Below are positions 26,173-36,844 of a stretch of 64,000 nt of DNA, piece by piece (position 1 is the stretch's first letter; each line of letters opens with the position of its first letter). A model generated the notes under the pieces. It saw only the letters and a list, made by a program, of their open reading frames with translations, ran no database searches and was not told where the DNA came from. Source of the DNA: Gluconacetobacter asukensis (GTDB lineage: Bacteria; Pseudomonadota; Alphaproteobacteria; Acetobacterales; Acetobacteraceae); the NCBI RefSeq assembly GCF_014174375.1, contig NZ_JABEQE010000006.1, positions 62,001 to 126,000 on the forward strand. Reading direction: 5' to 3'. A program made the translations under genes and the position numbers.

Positions 26173-26952
26173 TCAGGGGCACGGGCGGGCCGGGGCCTGG
26201 GAAGGCGGGGGCTCTCCGTGGGCGGTGGTGGCGCGCCAGCCAGCGCGATCGTGAATGGCGCGATCGTCATCACGTAATTTTTCCAGATGCGCCAGCAGAT
26301 TCAGCTCCGCCGCCCGGCGCAGTGTGGCCGGTATGGCGCGGTAGACACGCCGCATCATCTCTTCGAGCGTCGCGGGACCCTGGTGCAGGGCGGCGAGGAT
26401 CCTTTCCTCGCGCGACAGGCGATGCGCGATCAGGGCCCGGATGCAGGATTCGGGTGTCGGGATCGGCGGCCCGTGGGCCGGCAGCAGCAGGGACGGTGCC
26501 AGGGCATCGATGCGGACCAGACCGTCGAGGAACTGGCGCACCGATCCATCGGGCGCGGGCGGGACCATGGTCGTCGACCAGCCCATGATGTGATCGCCGG
26601 TGAAGACGATCCCGTCCGCCGTCAGGAAGCACAGATGGTCGGTCGCATGGCCCGGCGTGTGCAGGGCCGTCAGCCCCGCCACGACCGACCCGTCATCGAG
26701 CGCGATGTCGGGCGTGAAGGAGGGGACCGCGCTATGGCGGAAGCCGCAGACCGGTGCGCCCGCCATCTGGCCCAGCGGACGGGCGCCGGTCAGATGGTCG
26801 CGGTGGGTGTGGGTCAGCAGGATATGCGTGATCCGCCCGCCAGCCGCTGCGAGGAGGGCTTCGAGATGGGCAGGGTGGTCCGAGCCCGGGTCGATGATGG
26901 CCGTGCCGCCGGGGTGATCGACCAGCCAGCTATTGGTGCCATGCCCGGTCAT
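26173..26952 (-). CDS. metallo-beta-lactamase fold hydrolase (LACTB2-like)
   Basis: MBL-fold metal hydrolase. The zinc motif is LLTHTHRDHLTGARPL, with the further His in LHTPGHATDHLCF, Asp in VFTGDHIMGW and His in PAHGPPIP. After the MBL domain is a winged-helix-like tail (LAALHQGPATLEEMMRRVY), which is characteristic of LACTB2-type proteins. The ATG at 26952 gives MTGHGTNSWLV, but homologous-looking sequence (LRRVVAPNPGP directly upstream) continues in frame to the ppc stop without a standard start codon, so the true N-terminus may be longer. It lies between the S10 gene and the PEP-carboxylase homologue, all on the minus strand. Possible roles are RNA or thioester hydrolysis. Confidence 0.85.
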   Translation of the reverse strand: MTGHGTNSWLVDHPGGTAIIDPGSDHPAHLEALLAAAGGRITHILLTHTHRDHLTGARPLGQMAGAPVCGFRHSAVPSFTPDIALDDGSVVAGLTALHTPGHATDHLCFLTADGIVFTGDHIMGWSTTMVPPAPDGSVRQFLDGLVRIDALAPSLLLPAHGPPIPTPESCIRALIAHRLSREERILAALHQGPATLEEMMRRVYRAIPATLRRAAELNLLAHLEKLRDDDRAIHDRAGWRATTAHGEPPPSQAPARPCP

Positions 26953-27083
26953 GGGGCCGGGATTGGGGGCGACGACGCGCCGCAGCCCCGGCAGGTGCGC
27001 CGCCGCCTGCAGGGGGCGGCCCGTGGGCGGCGGCGGTTCGCGGACCTGCCAGGAGGGGCGTGGGCGGGAGTCGCGCGAAATAC

Positions 27084-29924
27084 TCAGCCGAAGGCTCCGA
27101 CATGATGCATTACCGCGACGCTGGTTTCGCGCAGCAGATTGAACAGGCGCAGCATGGGCGCGAAGATTTCGGCATGTTCGCGGACATAGGCCCCCTCGGA
27201 GCGGGGGCTGTGGTCCTCGTGATAATCCAGTTCGAGCCCGCTGCGCGTGACCGAGGGGAAGACCTGGTCCAACTCACGCAGGGCTGCCGGGATTTCCAGG
27301 CACAGCACGCGCGTCGTCAATGCTTCCCGCGAGAAGGCGTTGCGCGGCGAGAAATAGGGGATGCGCGTCGACAGCAGCCAGAGCTGCTCGATCATGGCGA
27401 TGCGGATGGCGTGCAGGAGCTTTTCCTCGGTGCCCATGGTGGGGGCCTGTGCCCAGGCGCGGCGCAGGGCCAGGTGGTCGGACTGGATGCGGCGGAACAT
27501 GGCCTGGGTGCTGGCCCAGAAATTCAGCCGCTCCAGCCCCTGCATCAGGGCCAGATAGGCGTCGCGCCGGGCCGGGTCGGTCTCGGCCGTTGCGCGGTTC
27601 AGCCACATATCCGGGTCCAGCATGTAGATCACGGCGCGCAGCACCATGTCGTCGGAATGGGCCAGGGCGTGGGCCGCGAAATCCAGCGCGCGGCGAAAGC
27701 GCGGGCTGCGGTCGAGGAATTCCTCGAACGTTTCGGGGTGGCGGGCGGAGGCGGTGCCCAGCCCCTGGATGGTGTTGGCGCACCAGCCGAGCTGCTGGAG
27801 GATCGCATTGTTGGGGATGGCGCGCAACTGGCTGGGATGGCTGATGCGCGTGGTGGCGGCGCCGGCATCGCTCTGCCGGGCCGAGGGGCGCGATCCGGTC
27901 TTGTCGATCAGCGAGGGGCCGAAGGCGCCCAGCAGGGCGGCATAGCCCGGGTCCTCGACCAGGGCCGCCATGCCCGCGCCGATGGTCGAGAAGAAATCGG
28001 CGGAAAAATCGGGCTCGTCATAGACCGGGTCGCGGTCGCGGGGCGCGTGGGCGAAGGCATGTTCGGCGATGATGCTGACGGTGGCGTCGGCCAGGGCCTT
28101 GGTGCCGAACAGCAGGTAGCCGTCGCCGCCTTGGAAGGCGGTTTCCTCGCGGATATGCAGGCCGGCATCGGCGAAGATGGCGCGTGCCTGCGGCGGCGAC
28201 AGATAGTCGAGCCGGTCGGCCAGGCGGAACGGGTGGGCGCCGCGGCCGATGCTCTCGCCATGGGTGTCGAACAGGATGACCTCGACCTCCGTCAGGTCCC
28301 AGCGCCGCAGGAGGTCGCAGATCTTCAGCCGCAGGCGTTCGATCAGGTAGGTGGCGGCGAGCTGCCCGACATAGCGGCCGGAATCCGAATAGCCGAATTG
28401 CAGGCTCATCCGCCCGGTGCGGCGCAGATAGTCGCGCCAGTGGGGGGAGCGCAGGGCCTCTTCGACGATATGGGCGCCGTTTTCCAGCGCCTCCTGCGTT
28501 TCGAAGAGCGGCGAGATCTCGACCTGGTCGGCGATGCCGAAAATGCGGGCCAGCCAGAGGGCGGCCAGCAGCGTGTAGCCGCTCTCGGTCTCGGCGATCA
28601 GGAAGCGGACCGGGCTCTCATGGTCGATATGGCGGACGATCTGGCGCACCGTCATCATCAGGCGGGCGGCGGTGGCCTGCTCGACCAGTAGCGATCCGAA
28701 ATCGATCTCGACCGGCTGGGCTTCTTCCAGCGCGTCGTTGATGTGCGTCAGCAGCGCGCGGCGCTGTGACGGGTTTTCCGGGTTGTCCTCGATCCCCAGC
28801 CGCTGGCGGGCGACATTGTGGATCTGGGTCGAATTCAGCCGCACATGGGTGTGGGCGGCGCCCATGCCATGGGCCAGCAATCCGGCCCGGGCGACGGACA
28901 GGGCCATCCGGTCGTCGGGCGGAGCGGAGTCGATGGCCTCCTGGAACAAGGCGGCCAACTGGCTGGCTGCCGGGATCGCCTCGTCACTGCGGCCGATCAG
29001 CACGGCGGCGAAGGCGGCCACGGCTTCGGGCTGAACACTGGTGCCGACCGGGCAGGCTTCGATCTGCGCGGTCACGGCGTCCAGCGCGCGTTCGACCTGC
29101 GCATGCAGATCCTGGGCCGGCGGCAGCAGGGGGGCGATCTGCGCGTGCAGCCGTTCCAGTTGCAGCTTCTTCATGCGTAGCCGCAGGCGGATGGTGTCCC
29201 ACCAGCCGATATCGGTGCGCCCGTCCGTGTCGTAGCCGACCCAACTGGTCAGGATCACCGGGCGGGGGCTGAGGACCGACCATTCATGCGGCCAGCGGGC
29301 GCGGGCTTCGGCCAGCAGGGCGCCGGTCAGCCGGTCCACCGCGTCGCGGCCGCGCAGGATCGCGGCCGAGGCGAGGGCGAATTCCTCCTCCAGGGTCGGC
29401 GGGGCGGCGCGGCGGTGGGTTTCAAGCTCCGGCAGGGCGGCGGGGGGCGTGGCGTCGGAAGAGGCCATCGTTGCCAGCAGGTCGTAGACCGGATTGGCCA
29501 GGGCGAAGGTCGGGTGGGCGGTGAAGACGGCCGCGAAGCGGGAGCGTTCCACGGTCTTGCGGAAGGCGCCGAAGGTGGGCGGCGTGCCGTCCGGCCCTGG
29601 TGCGCTGGCCACCGTGCGGGCGACGTCGCGCAGGCGGGTCGCGATCCGCGAATCGTCGGTGCCGTCGACATAGCTGCCCAGGCGCGCGGCCCGGTTGCGA
29701 AAGGCGTCGTCGCGCAGATGACGTATCACGCCGTCGAGCATGTCGGTGGTCAGCGTGCCGGCGGTCAGGCGCCGGCCGATTCGGCGGGCCAGCGTGATGA
29801 TGGGATTGCCCGCGGACAGGTCTTCGGCCCCCGTGACCGATTGCCGTGCGAGGTCGAGCAGCATTTCCGCCGCATCGCTGATGGAGGTGTCGGTCATTAG
29901 CTGGCCTGTCTTTTCCGTAGTCAT
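27084..29924 (-). CDS. divergent phosphoenolpyruvate carboxylase family protein
   Basis: A 946-residue protein of the Ppc family, the usual length. Family blocks are recognisable: VFTAHPTFALA (keeps the TAHPT His), HTHVRLNSTQIHNVARQ, EISPLFETQEALENG, FGYSDSGRYVGQLAATY, FDTHGESIGRGAHPF and LRAIPNNAILQQ. Several differ from active PEPC: SDSAKDAG is SDSGRYVG (Lys to Arg), and FHGRGGTVGRGGGP is FDTHGESIGRGAHP (the His and the first Arg lost). GGDRDGNP appears as VGYDTDGRTD, and the C-terminal NTG is replaced by AFG. Activity as a carboxylase is therefore uncertain. Starts at ATG 29924 or 29897; the sequence upstream is not Ppc-like. Confidence 0.82.
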   Translation of the reverse strand: MTTEKTGQLMTDTSISDAAEMLLDLARQSVTGAEDLSAGNPIITLARRIGRRLTAGTLTTDMLDGVIRHLRDDAFRNRAARLGSYVDGTDDSRIATRLRDVARTVASAPGPDGTPPTFGAFRKTVERSRFAAVFTAHPTFALANPVYDLLATMASSDATPPAALPELETHRRAAPPTLEEEFALASAAILRGRDAVDRLTGALLAEARARWPHEWSVLSPRPVILTSWVGYDTDGRTDIGWWDTIRLRLRMKKLQLERLHAQIAPLLPPAQDLHAQVERALDAVTAQIEACPVGTSVQPEAVAAFAAVLIGRSDEAIPAASQLAALFQEAIDSAPPDDRMALSVARAGLLAHGMGAAHTHVRLNSTQIHNVARQRLGIEDNPENPSQRRALLTHINDALEEAQPVEIDFGSLLVEQATAARLMMTVRQIVRHIDHESPVRFLIAETESGYTLLAALWLARIFGIADQVEISPLFETQEALENGAHIVEEALRSPHWRDYLRRTGRMSLQFGYSDSGRYVGQLAATYLIERLRLKICDLLRRWDLTEVEVILFDTHGESIGRGAHPFRLADRLDYLSPPQARAIFADAGLHIREETAFQGGDGYLLFGTKALADATVSIIAEHAFAHAPRDRDPVYDEPDFSADFFSTIGAGMAALVEDPGYAALLGAFGPSLIDKTGSRPSARQSDAGAATTRISHPSQLRAIPNNAILQQLGWCANTIQGLGTASARHPETFEEFLDRSPRFRRALDFAAHALAHSDDMVLRAVIYMLDPDMWLNRATAETDPARRDAYLALMQGLERLNFWASTQAMFRRIQSDHLALRRAWAQAPTMGTEEKLLHAIRIAMIEQLWLLSTRIPYFSPRNAFSREALTTRVLCLEIPAALRELDQVFPSVTRSGLELDYHEDHSPRSEGAYVREHAEIFAPMLRLFNLLRETSVAVMHHVGAFG

Positions 29925-30082
29925 CCGTGCGTCACGCCCCGGCAGCGTTTCATGTTCGCGTTCCCATCGCAATGTCTCGCGGGGCGGATCACGCCGAATT
30001 TCGGTCGGCGTGCCCCTGGCGGGACAGCGGGTCGCGCGGGCGGCGCTTGGGTCCGTGCGTGCGGAGTGGTATCGAGCGGGGG

Positions 30083-31396
30083 ATGAATACGAGCCCCGAT
30101 GCGGAAAATGCCAGGTCCGACGCGGATCGGGCCGCCTGGCGGACATTGCGCCGATATCGCCGCGCGGCCGGCGGCCTGCTGGCCGGCATGGGGGCGGTGA
30201 CCGTGGCGGCCTACGCCGCGCCGGCCGCCGGCCTGGTGGCCGATGCGCTGTGGCTCGACGTGCTGCGCGCGGGCGCCAAGGCGGGGGTGGTGGGCGGACT
30301 GGCGGACTGGTTCGCGGTGACCGCCCTGTTCCGGCGGCCGATGGGCCTGCCGATTCCCCATACCGCCATCCTGCCCGCGCAGAAGGCGCGCCTGGGCGAG
30401 GCGCTGGGCCGCTTCGTAGCGACGCATGTCTTTACCGAGGCCGATGTGGCCGCGGCACTTGAGCGGATCGACCTGCCGGGAATCGTGGCCGGGCTGCTGG
30501 ACGACCCGGCGACCGCCCAGACAGTGTGCCGCACGCTGGCCGGCGCCGCGCCCGCGGTGATGGCGCGGCTGGAGGACGGGCGGGCCGGATCGGCTGTGGC
30601 GCGGATGCTGCCGCTGATTCTGGGGGGAGAGGAGGTGGCGCCGGTGGTGGCGCGGACCCTGCGGGCCCTGGTGGAAGGGGATCGGCATCAGGAAGTCCTG
30701 TCGTTTCTGCTGGCGCGGATGAAGGACGGGCTGAAAGCCAAGGAAGATTCGCTGCGCGCCATGATCGAGGACCGCGTGCGCGAGCAGGGCGGGCGGATTC
30801 TGGGCTGGGCCATCGGCGGCTCGATCGCGACCAAGGTTCTGATCGCGGTCAATCAGGAACTGGATCGGATCGATCCGCAGAATTCGGAGCTGCGCGAGGG
30901 GTTTACGACCTGGGTGCGGGGCGAGATCGACCGGATCGAGACCGACCCCGAGCGGCGCCGCGAGATCACGGGTGCGATCGCGGGTGTGATGACCCATGAC
31001 AGCATTCGCGACTGGGGCGGGGATGTCTGGCGCCGGATGCGGCAGATGATCGAGGCCGACATGGCCTGTCCCGATGGCTGGGCTGCGTCGATCGTGCGGG
31101 ACACGCTTCAGCGGCTGGCGGACCAGATGCGCACCGACCAGGCCCTGCGTGAGCGCGTGGTCGGGTGGGCACGGCGCATGATCCTGGGCAGCCTGCCCTT
31201 TGTGCGCGAGCGGCTGTCGCGCTTCATTGCCGGGGTGGTGGCGGGCTGGGATACCGACATGCTGGTCTCGCGGCTGGAATTGCGGGTGGGCAAGGATCTG
31301 CAGTTCGTGCGGCTGAACGGCACGTTGGTCGGCTTTCTGGCCGGGGCCGTGCTGTCGCTGGCGCTATACCTGGTTTTCGGAGCGCAGGTGGGATGA
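30083..31396 (+). CDS. DUF445 family membrane protein
   Basis: A 437-residue protein of the DUF445 family (YjiN-like). The family signature is GLADWFAVTALFRRPMGLPIPHTAILPAQ near residue 75. A hydrophobic segment (LLAGMGAVTVAAYAAPAAGL) precedes it and a second (GTLVGFLAGAVLSLALYLVFG) ends the protein, leaving a long helical domain between (with DGLKAKEDSLRAMIEDRVRE). No biochemical function is established for the family. ATG 30083 is preceded by GAGCGGGGG; an earlier in-frame start at 29927 adds 52 unlikely residues overlapping the divergent ppc-like gene's upstream region. Confidence 0.88.
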   Translation: MNTSPDAENARSDADRAAWRTLRRYRRAAGGLLAGMGAVTVAAYAAPAAGLVADALWLDVLRAGAKAGVVGGLADWFAVTALFRRPMGLPIPHTAILPAQKARLGEALGRFVATHVFTEADVAAALERIDLPGIVAGLLDDPATAQTVCRTLAGAAPAVMARLEDGRAGSAVARMLPLILGGEEVAPVVARTLRALVEGDRHQEVLSFLLARMKDGLKAKEDSLRAMIEDRVREQGGRILGWAIGGSIATKVLIAVNQELDRIDPQNSELREGFTTWVRGEIDRIETDPERRREITGAIAGVMTHDSIRDWGGDVWRRMRQMIEADMACPDGWAASIVRDTLQRLADQMRTDQALRERVVGWARRMILGSLPFVRERLSRFIAGVVAGWDTDMLVSRLELRVGKDLQFVRLNGTLVGFLAGAVLSLALYLVFGAQVG

Positions 31397-31482
31397 TCGG
31401 CCTTTGCCATGCGGCCCTGGCGGCCCGGCGTGCGTGGTTTGCACTTGACGCTGGCGCCGTGGGGCATCATCTGGATCGTAAA

Positions 31483-31492
31483 TCAGTACTGA
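31483..31492. promoter_or_regulatory. palindrome TCAGTACTGA upstream of suf regulator
   Basis: A perfect 10-bp palindrome within AAATCAGTACTGAATT, 53 nt before the GTG of the Rrf2-type regulator. Flanking A and T keep partial symmetry. It could be the autoregulatory operator of the suf operon. A possible -35 (TTGACG, 31445-31450) lies upstream. Function is inferred from position only. Confidence 0.35.
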
Positions 31493-31544
31493 ATTGGTCC
31501 GCTATGCGGCGGGCCGCAATCCAGGGACGAAAAGGAGGGGGCGG

Positions 31545-32015
31545 GTGCTGAGACTGTCGAAGCTGACCGACTATGCCGTCGTTGCCCTGGTGCGCCTGGC
31601 GCAGCAGGACGAGGTGACGACGTCGCCGGCGCTGTCGCAGGCCACGGGGATTCCCGAACCCACCGTGGCCAAGGTGCTGAAGATCCTGGCGGCCGACGAA
31701 CTGGTGATTTCCCTGCGCGGCGCGCGTGGGGGATACCGTCTGGCGCTGCCGCTGAACGAAATTTCGGTGGCACGGGTCATCACCGCCGTGGACGGGCCGA
31801 TCTCGCTGACGGCGTGCGTCGATGGCGGGGAGTGCGACGCGCGCACCCTGTGCGGCCTGTGCGGGCAGTGGGATGCGGTCAATGACGCGATCCGGGGGGC
31901 CTTGTCCTCGATCACGCTGGCCGACATGCAGACCCGCGGGCAAGCCGTGCGGGGACCGGGGGCCGCGTGCGCGGCCCATGACATATCCGCTGCCGGCCCG
32001 GCCGCCGCAGTCTGA
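31545..32015 (+). CDS. Rrf2-family SUF operon transcriptional regulator
   Basis: A 156-residue winged-helix DNA-binding protein of the Rrf2/IscR family, SUF-associated subgroup. The N-terminal wHTH ([54 protein letters not shown]) is followed by a Cys cluster in [19 protein letters not shown] that may hold an Fe-S cluster. It is expected to sense cluster status and control the seven downstream suf genes. GTG 31545 follows AAGGAGGGG. It is 14 nt upstream of sufB and shares its strand. Confidence 0.92.
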   Translation: MLRLSKLTDYAVVALVRLAQQDEVTTSPALSQATGIPEPTVAKVLKILAADELVISLRGARGGYRLALPLNEISVARVITAVDGPISLTACVDGGECDARTLCGLCGQWDAVNDAIRGALSSITLADMQTRGQAVRGPGAACAAHDISAAGPAAAV

Positions 32016-32029
32016 GGGAGCAGGAAGAC

Positions 32030-33520
<1,491 letters not shown>

Positions 33521-33526
33521 ACGGAG

Positions 33527-34309
33527 ATGAGTGACGTGAGCAACGAGTTTTTGCGGATTGCCGGCCTGTGCGCCAAGATTTCGGATAACGGCGCGGACAA
33601 GGAAATCCTGCGCGGCGTCGATCTGGAGATTCCGGCCGGCGAGGTCCATGCCATCATGGGCCCGAACGGGTCTGGCAAGTCCACGCTCTCCTACGTGCTG
33701 GCCGGGCGCGAGGATTACGAGGTGACGGCGGGCAGCGCGACCTTCAAGGGTCAGGATCTGCTGGCGCTGGAGCCGGAAGAGCGCGCGGCGCTGGGTCTGT
33801 TCCTGGCTTTTCAGGCGCCGGTCGAACTGCCGGGCGTCAATAACGCGAACTTCCTGCGCACGGCCGTGAATGCGGTGCGCCGTGCCCGTGGGCAGGACGA
33901 GCTGGATGCGGTGGCCTTCCTGAAGGCGGTGCGGCAGGAGACGAAGCATCTGTCGATGTCCGACGACATGCTGAAGCGCAATGTGAATGTCGGCTTTTCG
34001 GGTGGTGAGAAGAAGCGCAACGAAGTGCTGCAGATGCGCATGCTGAACCCGTCCTTCGCCATTCTGGACGAGACCGATAGCGGGCTGGACATCGATGCGC
34101 TGCGCATCGTGGCCGAAGGCGTGAATTCGCTGCGCGCGCCGGATTTCTCGGCGCTGGTCATTACCCATCATCAGCGGCTGCTGGATTACATCGTGCCGGA
34201 CCGCATCCATGTGATGGCGCGCGGGCGCATCATCCATAGCGGCGGGCCGGAACTGGCCAAGCAGCTCGAGGCCCAGGGCTATGCCCGTTTCCTGGCGGAG
34301 GCCGCGTGA
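33527..34309 (+). CDS. sufC: Fe-S assembly ATPase SufC
   Basis: ABC-type ATPase of the SufBCD scaffold, 260 residues, soluble. Walker A is GPNGSGKSTLSYVLAG, the signature motif is VGFSGGEKKRNEVLQM, Walker B is PSFAILDETDSGLDID, and the switch His is in LVITHHQRLLDYI. ATP hydrolysis drives the structural change that exposes cluster-assembly sites of SufB and SufD. Its stop overlaps the GTG start of sufD by 4 nt, showing translational coupling. Confidence 0.97.
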   Translation: MSDVSNEFLRIAGLCAKISDNGADKEILRGVDLEIPAGEVHAIMGPNGSGKSTLSYVLAGREDYEVTAGSATFKGQDLLALEPEERAALGLFLAFQAPVELPGVNNANFLRTAVNAVRRARGQDELDAVAFLKAVRQETKHLSMSDDMLKRNVNVGFSGGEKKRNEVLQMRMLNPSFAILDETDSGLDIDALRIVAEGVNSLRAPDFSALVITHHQRLLDYIVPDRIHVMARGRIIHSGGPELAKQLEAQGYARFLAEAA

Positions 34310-35571
34310 ACGCGATTGCTCCCGTCGGCGTCAGCGCCGCCGCGTTCCTGAACCGCTATACGGGCGGGGACGGGAACGCCACGCGCGCGCAGGCGGCCGA
34401 CCTGCTGCGTAAGACGGGCCTGCCGCGCTCGGGTGTCGAGGCGTGGAAATATACCTCGCTGCGGACGCTGGCGGACATTCCCTTTGCCGGGGCGCCTGTG
34501 CAGGCGGACGAGGCGGCGGTCGATACGCTGCTGGCCGATGCCGTGCGGGCTTATGATCTGGATGCCGATCTGCCGCGCGCCGTCATGGTCAACGGGCGTT
34601 TTGCGCCGGACCTGTCGCGCCTGCCGGATGGGGTGTCGGTCACGCGGTTTGCTGCCGGCGCGGACCTGACGGCGCATGACGATGTTGCCAGCGCGCTGAA
34701 TGCCCTGTTGGCTGAAGACGGGCTGACGCTGACGGTGGCATCTGGCGTCGATGCCGGGCGGATGGTGCTGCTGTCGGTCGTGGTTGCGCCCGATGGCGTG
34801 GCGCTGTCGGTTCATCCAAGGCATCGTATCGTGCTGGGGGCCGGGGCGCGGCTGTCGGTGCTGGATCTGTCGGTCGGGCGTGGCGATTATCTGAACAATC
34901 CGGTGCTGGATGTTGCGGTTGCCAAGGGCGGCCATCTGATCCACGCGAAGTTGCAGACCGAGGACCCGGCTGCCCGGCATCTGGCGGTGGTTCATGCCGA
35001 GGTCGGGGCCGATGCGTCCTATGACAGTTTCACACTGACGCTGGGCGCGGCCCTGGCGCGGCATGAGGTTCATGCGCGGCTGAATGCCGAGGGTGGCATC
35101 GTGCATGTCAACGGCGCGCAGTTGCTGGACGGGCGGCAGATTGCAGACCTGACCAGCGTGATCACCCATGCCGCGCCCTCGTGCAATTCGCGCCAGACGG
35201 TGAAGAACGTGCTGGCGGGCCATGCCAGGGGCGTCTTCCAGGGGAAGATCCTGGTGGAGCGTGTTGCGCAGAAGACCGATGGCTACCAGATGAATCAGGC
35301 CCTGCTGCTGTCGGACCATGCCGAGATCGACGCGAAGCCGGAACTGGAAATCTATGCCGACGACGTGCGGTGCAGCCATGGCGCGACCGTGGGGGCGCTG
35401 GATGCCGACCAACTGTTCTACCTGCGCAGCCGTGGCGTGGCGGGGGAAGAGGCCCGGGCCATTCTGGTCAAGGCGTTCCTGCACGACGCGGTGGAACTGA
35501 TGGGGGACGAGGCCCTGCGGGCGGTGCTGAACCGCGCGGTCGAGACCTGGTGGACCCGAAAGGACGCGTAA
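34306..35571 (+). CDS. sufD: Fe-S cluster assembly protein SufD
   Basis: The third scaffold subunit, 421 residues, related to SufB but without its Fe-S Cys set. AWKYTSLRTLADIPFAG in the N-terminal helical region and the beta-helix core (VKNVLAGHARGVFQGKILVE, DDVRCSHGATVGALDADQLFYLRSRG with the conserved His) are typical. The GTG start at 34306 overlaps the sufC stop as GTGA. SufS begins 2 nt after its stop. Confidence 0.95.
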   Translation: MNAIAPVGVSAAAFLNRYTGGDGNATRAQAADLLRKTGLPRSGVEAWKYTSLRTLADIPFAGAPVQADEAAVDTLLADAVRAYDLDADLPRAVMVNGRFAPDLSRLPDGVSVTRFAAGADLTAHDDVASALNALLAEDGLTLTVASGVDAGRMVLLSVVVAPDGVALSVHPRHRIVLGAGARLSVLDLSVGRGDYLNNPVLDVAVAKGGHLIHAKLQTEDPAARHLAVVHAEVGADASYDSFTLTLGAALARHEVHARLNAEGGIVHVNGAQLLDGRQIADLTSVITHAAPSCNSRQTVKNVLAGHARGVFQGKILVERVAQKTDGYQMNQALLLSDHAEIDAKPELEIYADDVRCSHGATVGALDADQLFYLRSRGVAGEEARAILVKAFLHDAVELMGDEALRAVLNRAVETWWTRKDA

Positions 35572-35572
35572 C

Positions 35573-36823
35573 ATGGATGTCTCGCCTTCCGTGATGACCG
35601 ACCCTATCGACGCGCTGCGCGACCGGCGTGCCGACTTCCCGATCCTGGGCGAGACGGTGCATGGGCGCCCGCTGGTTTTTCTGGACAGTGCCGCCTCGGC
35701 GCAGAAGCCGGTCCAGGTGATCGATGCGATGGGCGACACCATGCGCACGCAGTACGCCAACATCCATCGCGGCCTGCACTGGATGAGCGAGCGCACCACC
35801 GATGCCTATGAGGCGGTGCGTGACCAGGTGGCGGGGCTGATCGGTGCCACGGCGCGGGAAGAGGTGATCTTTACCCGCAACAGCACCGAGGCGATCAATC
35901 TGGTCGCCCATTCCTTCGGCAGCCTGATGCGGCCGGGGCAGGCGGTGGTGATCTCGGAGATGGAGCACCATGCCAATCTGGTGCCGTGGCAGATGCTGCG
36001 GGACCGGACGGGCATCGAACTGCGCGTGGCGCCGATTACCGATGAGGGCGACATCGCGCTGGACGCGCTGGAGCGGCTGGTGGCGGACGGCAAGGTGGCG
36101 CTGGTGGCCGTCACCCACATGTCGAACGTGCTGGGTACCGTGACGCCAGCGCGGCAGATTGCCGATATCGCCCATGCGGCGGGGGCGCGCGTGCTGTTCG
36201 ACGGCAGCCAGTTCGTCGTGCATCGGCGGGTCGATGTGCAGGCGCTCGATGCCGATTTCTACACCTTCACCGGCCACAAGCTGTATGGTCCCACCGGGAT
36301 CGGCGTGCTGTGGGGGCGGCGGGATCTGCTGGAGGCGATGCCGCCGTTCCTGGGTGGCGGGGACATGATTTCCTCGGTGAGTTTCGAGCGCTCCACCTGG
36401 GCCACCGTGCCGCATAAATTCGAGGCCGGCACGCCTGCGATCATCGAGACGATCGGGCTGGGCGCGGCCATCAGCTATATCGAAGCGATCGGGTATGATG
36501 CCATTGCGGCGCATGAGACGGCGCTGGTGGATTATGCGTTGCCGCGCCTGGCCGAGGTGCCGGGCCTGCGCGTCGTGGGGGCGCCTGCGGAGCGTGGGGG
36601 CGTGATTTCGTTCACGATGGACGATGTGCATCCGCATGACATCGCGACCCTGCTGGACCGTAACGGGATCGCGGTGCGGGCCGGGCATCATTGCGCGGAG
36701 CCGCTGATGCGGCGCCTGGGCCTGTCCGCCACCGCCCGTGCCAGCTTCGCGCTCTATACGACGCGCGAGGACGTGGATGCGCTGGCATCGACGCTGACGC
36801 AGATCCGCAGCTTCTTCGTCTGA
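35573..36823 (+). CDS. sufS: cysteine desulfurase SufS
   Basis: PLP enzyme that removes sulfur from L-cysteine, making alanine and a protein-bound persulfide for cluster assembly. It has 416 residues. The PLP Lys is in FTGHKLYGPTGIGVLWG. The group II catalytic Cys is in VRAGHHCAEPLMRRLG. ISEMEHHANLVPWQ and RRGVDVQ-like segments (VHRRVDVQALDADF) are family blocks. In this layout its sulfur acceptor is probably the SufU-like protein encoded next, as no sufE is visible in the operon. Confidence 0.96.
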   Translation: MDVSPSVMTDPIDALRDRRADFPILGETVHGRPLVFLDSAASAQKPVQVIDAMGDTMRTQYANIHRGLHWMSERTTDAYEAVRDQVAGLIGATAREEVIFTRNSTEAINLVAHSFGSLMRPGQAVVISEMEHHANLVPWQMLRDRTGIELRVAPITDEGDIALDALERLVADGKVALVAVTHMSNVLGTVTPARQIADIAHAAGARVLFDGSQFVVHRRVDVQALDADFYTFTGHKLYGPTGIGVLWGRRDLLEAMPPFLGGGDMISSVSFERSTWATVPHKFEAGTPAIIETIGLGAAISYIEAIGYDAIAAHETALVDYALPRLAEVPGLRVVGAPAERGGVISFTMDDVHPHDIATLLDRNGIAVRAGHHCAEPLMRRLGLSATARASFALYTTREDVDALASTLTQIRSFFV

Positions 36824-36844
36824 GGCGGGAGCGGGCACGGGCCG

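Noticed and set aside
24954-26588. 544-codon plus-strand frame opposite the S10 peptidase
   Set aside because: No domain, biased composition; the opposite strand carries the catalytic motifs.
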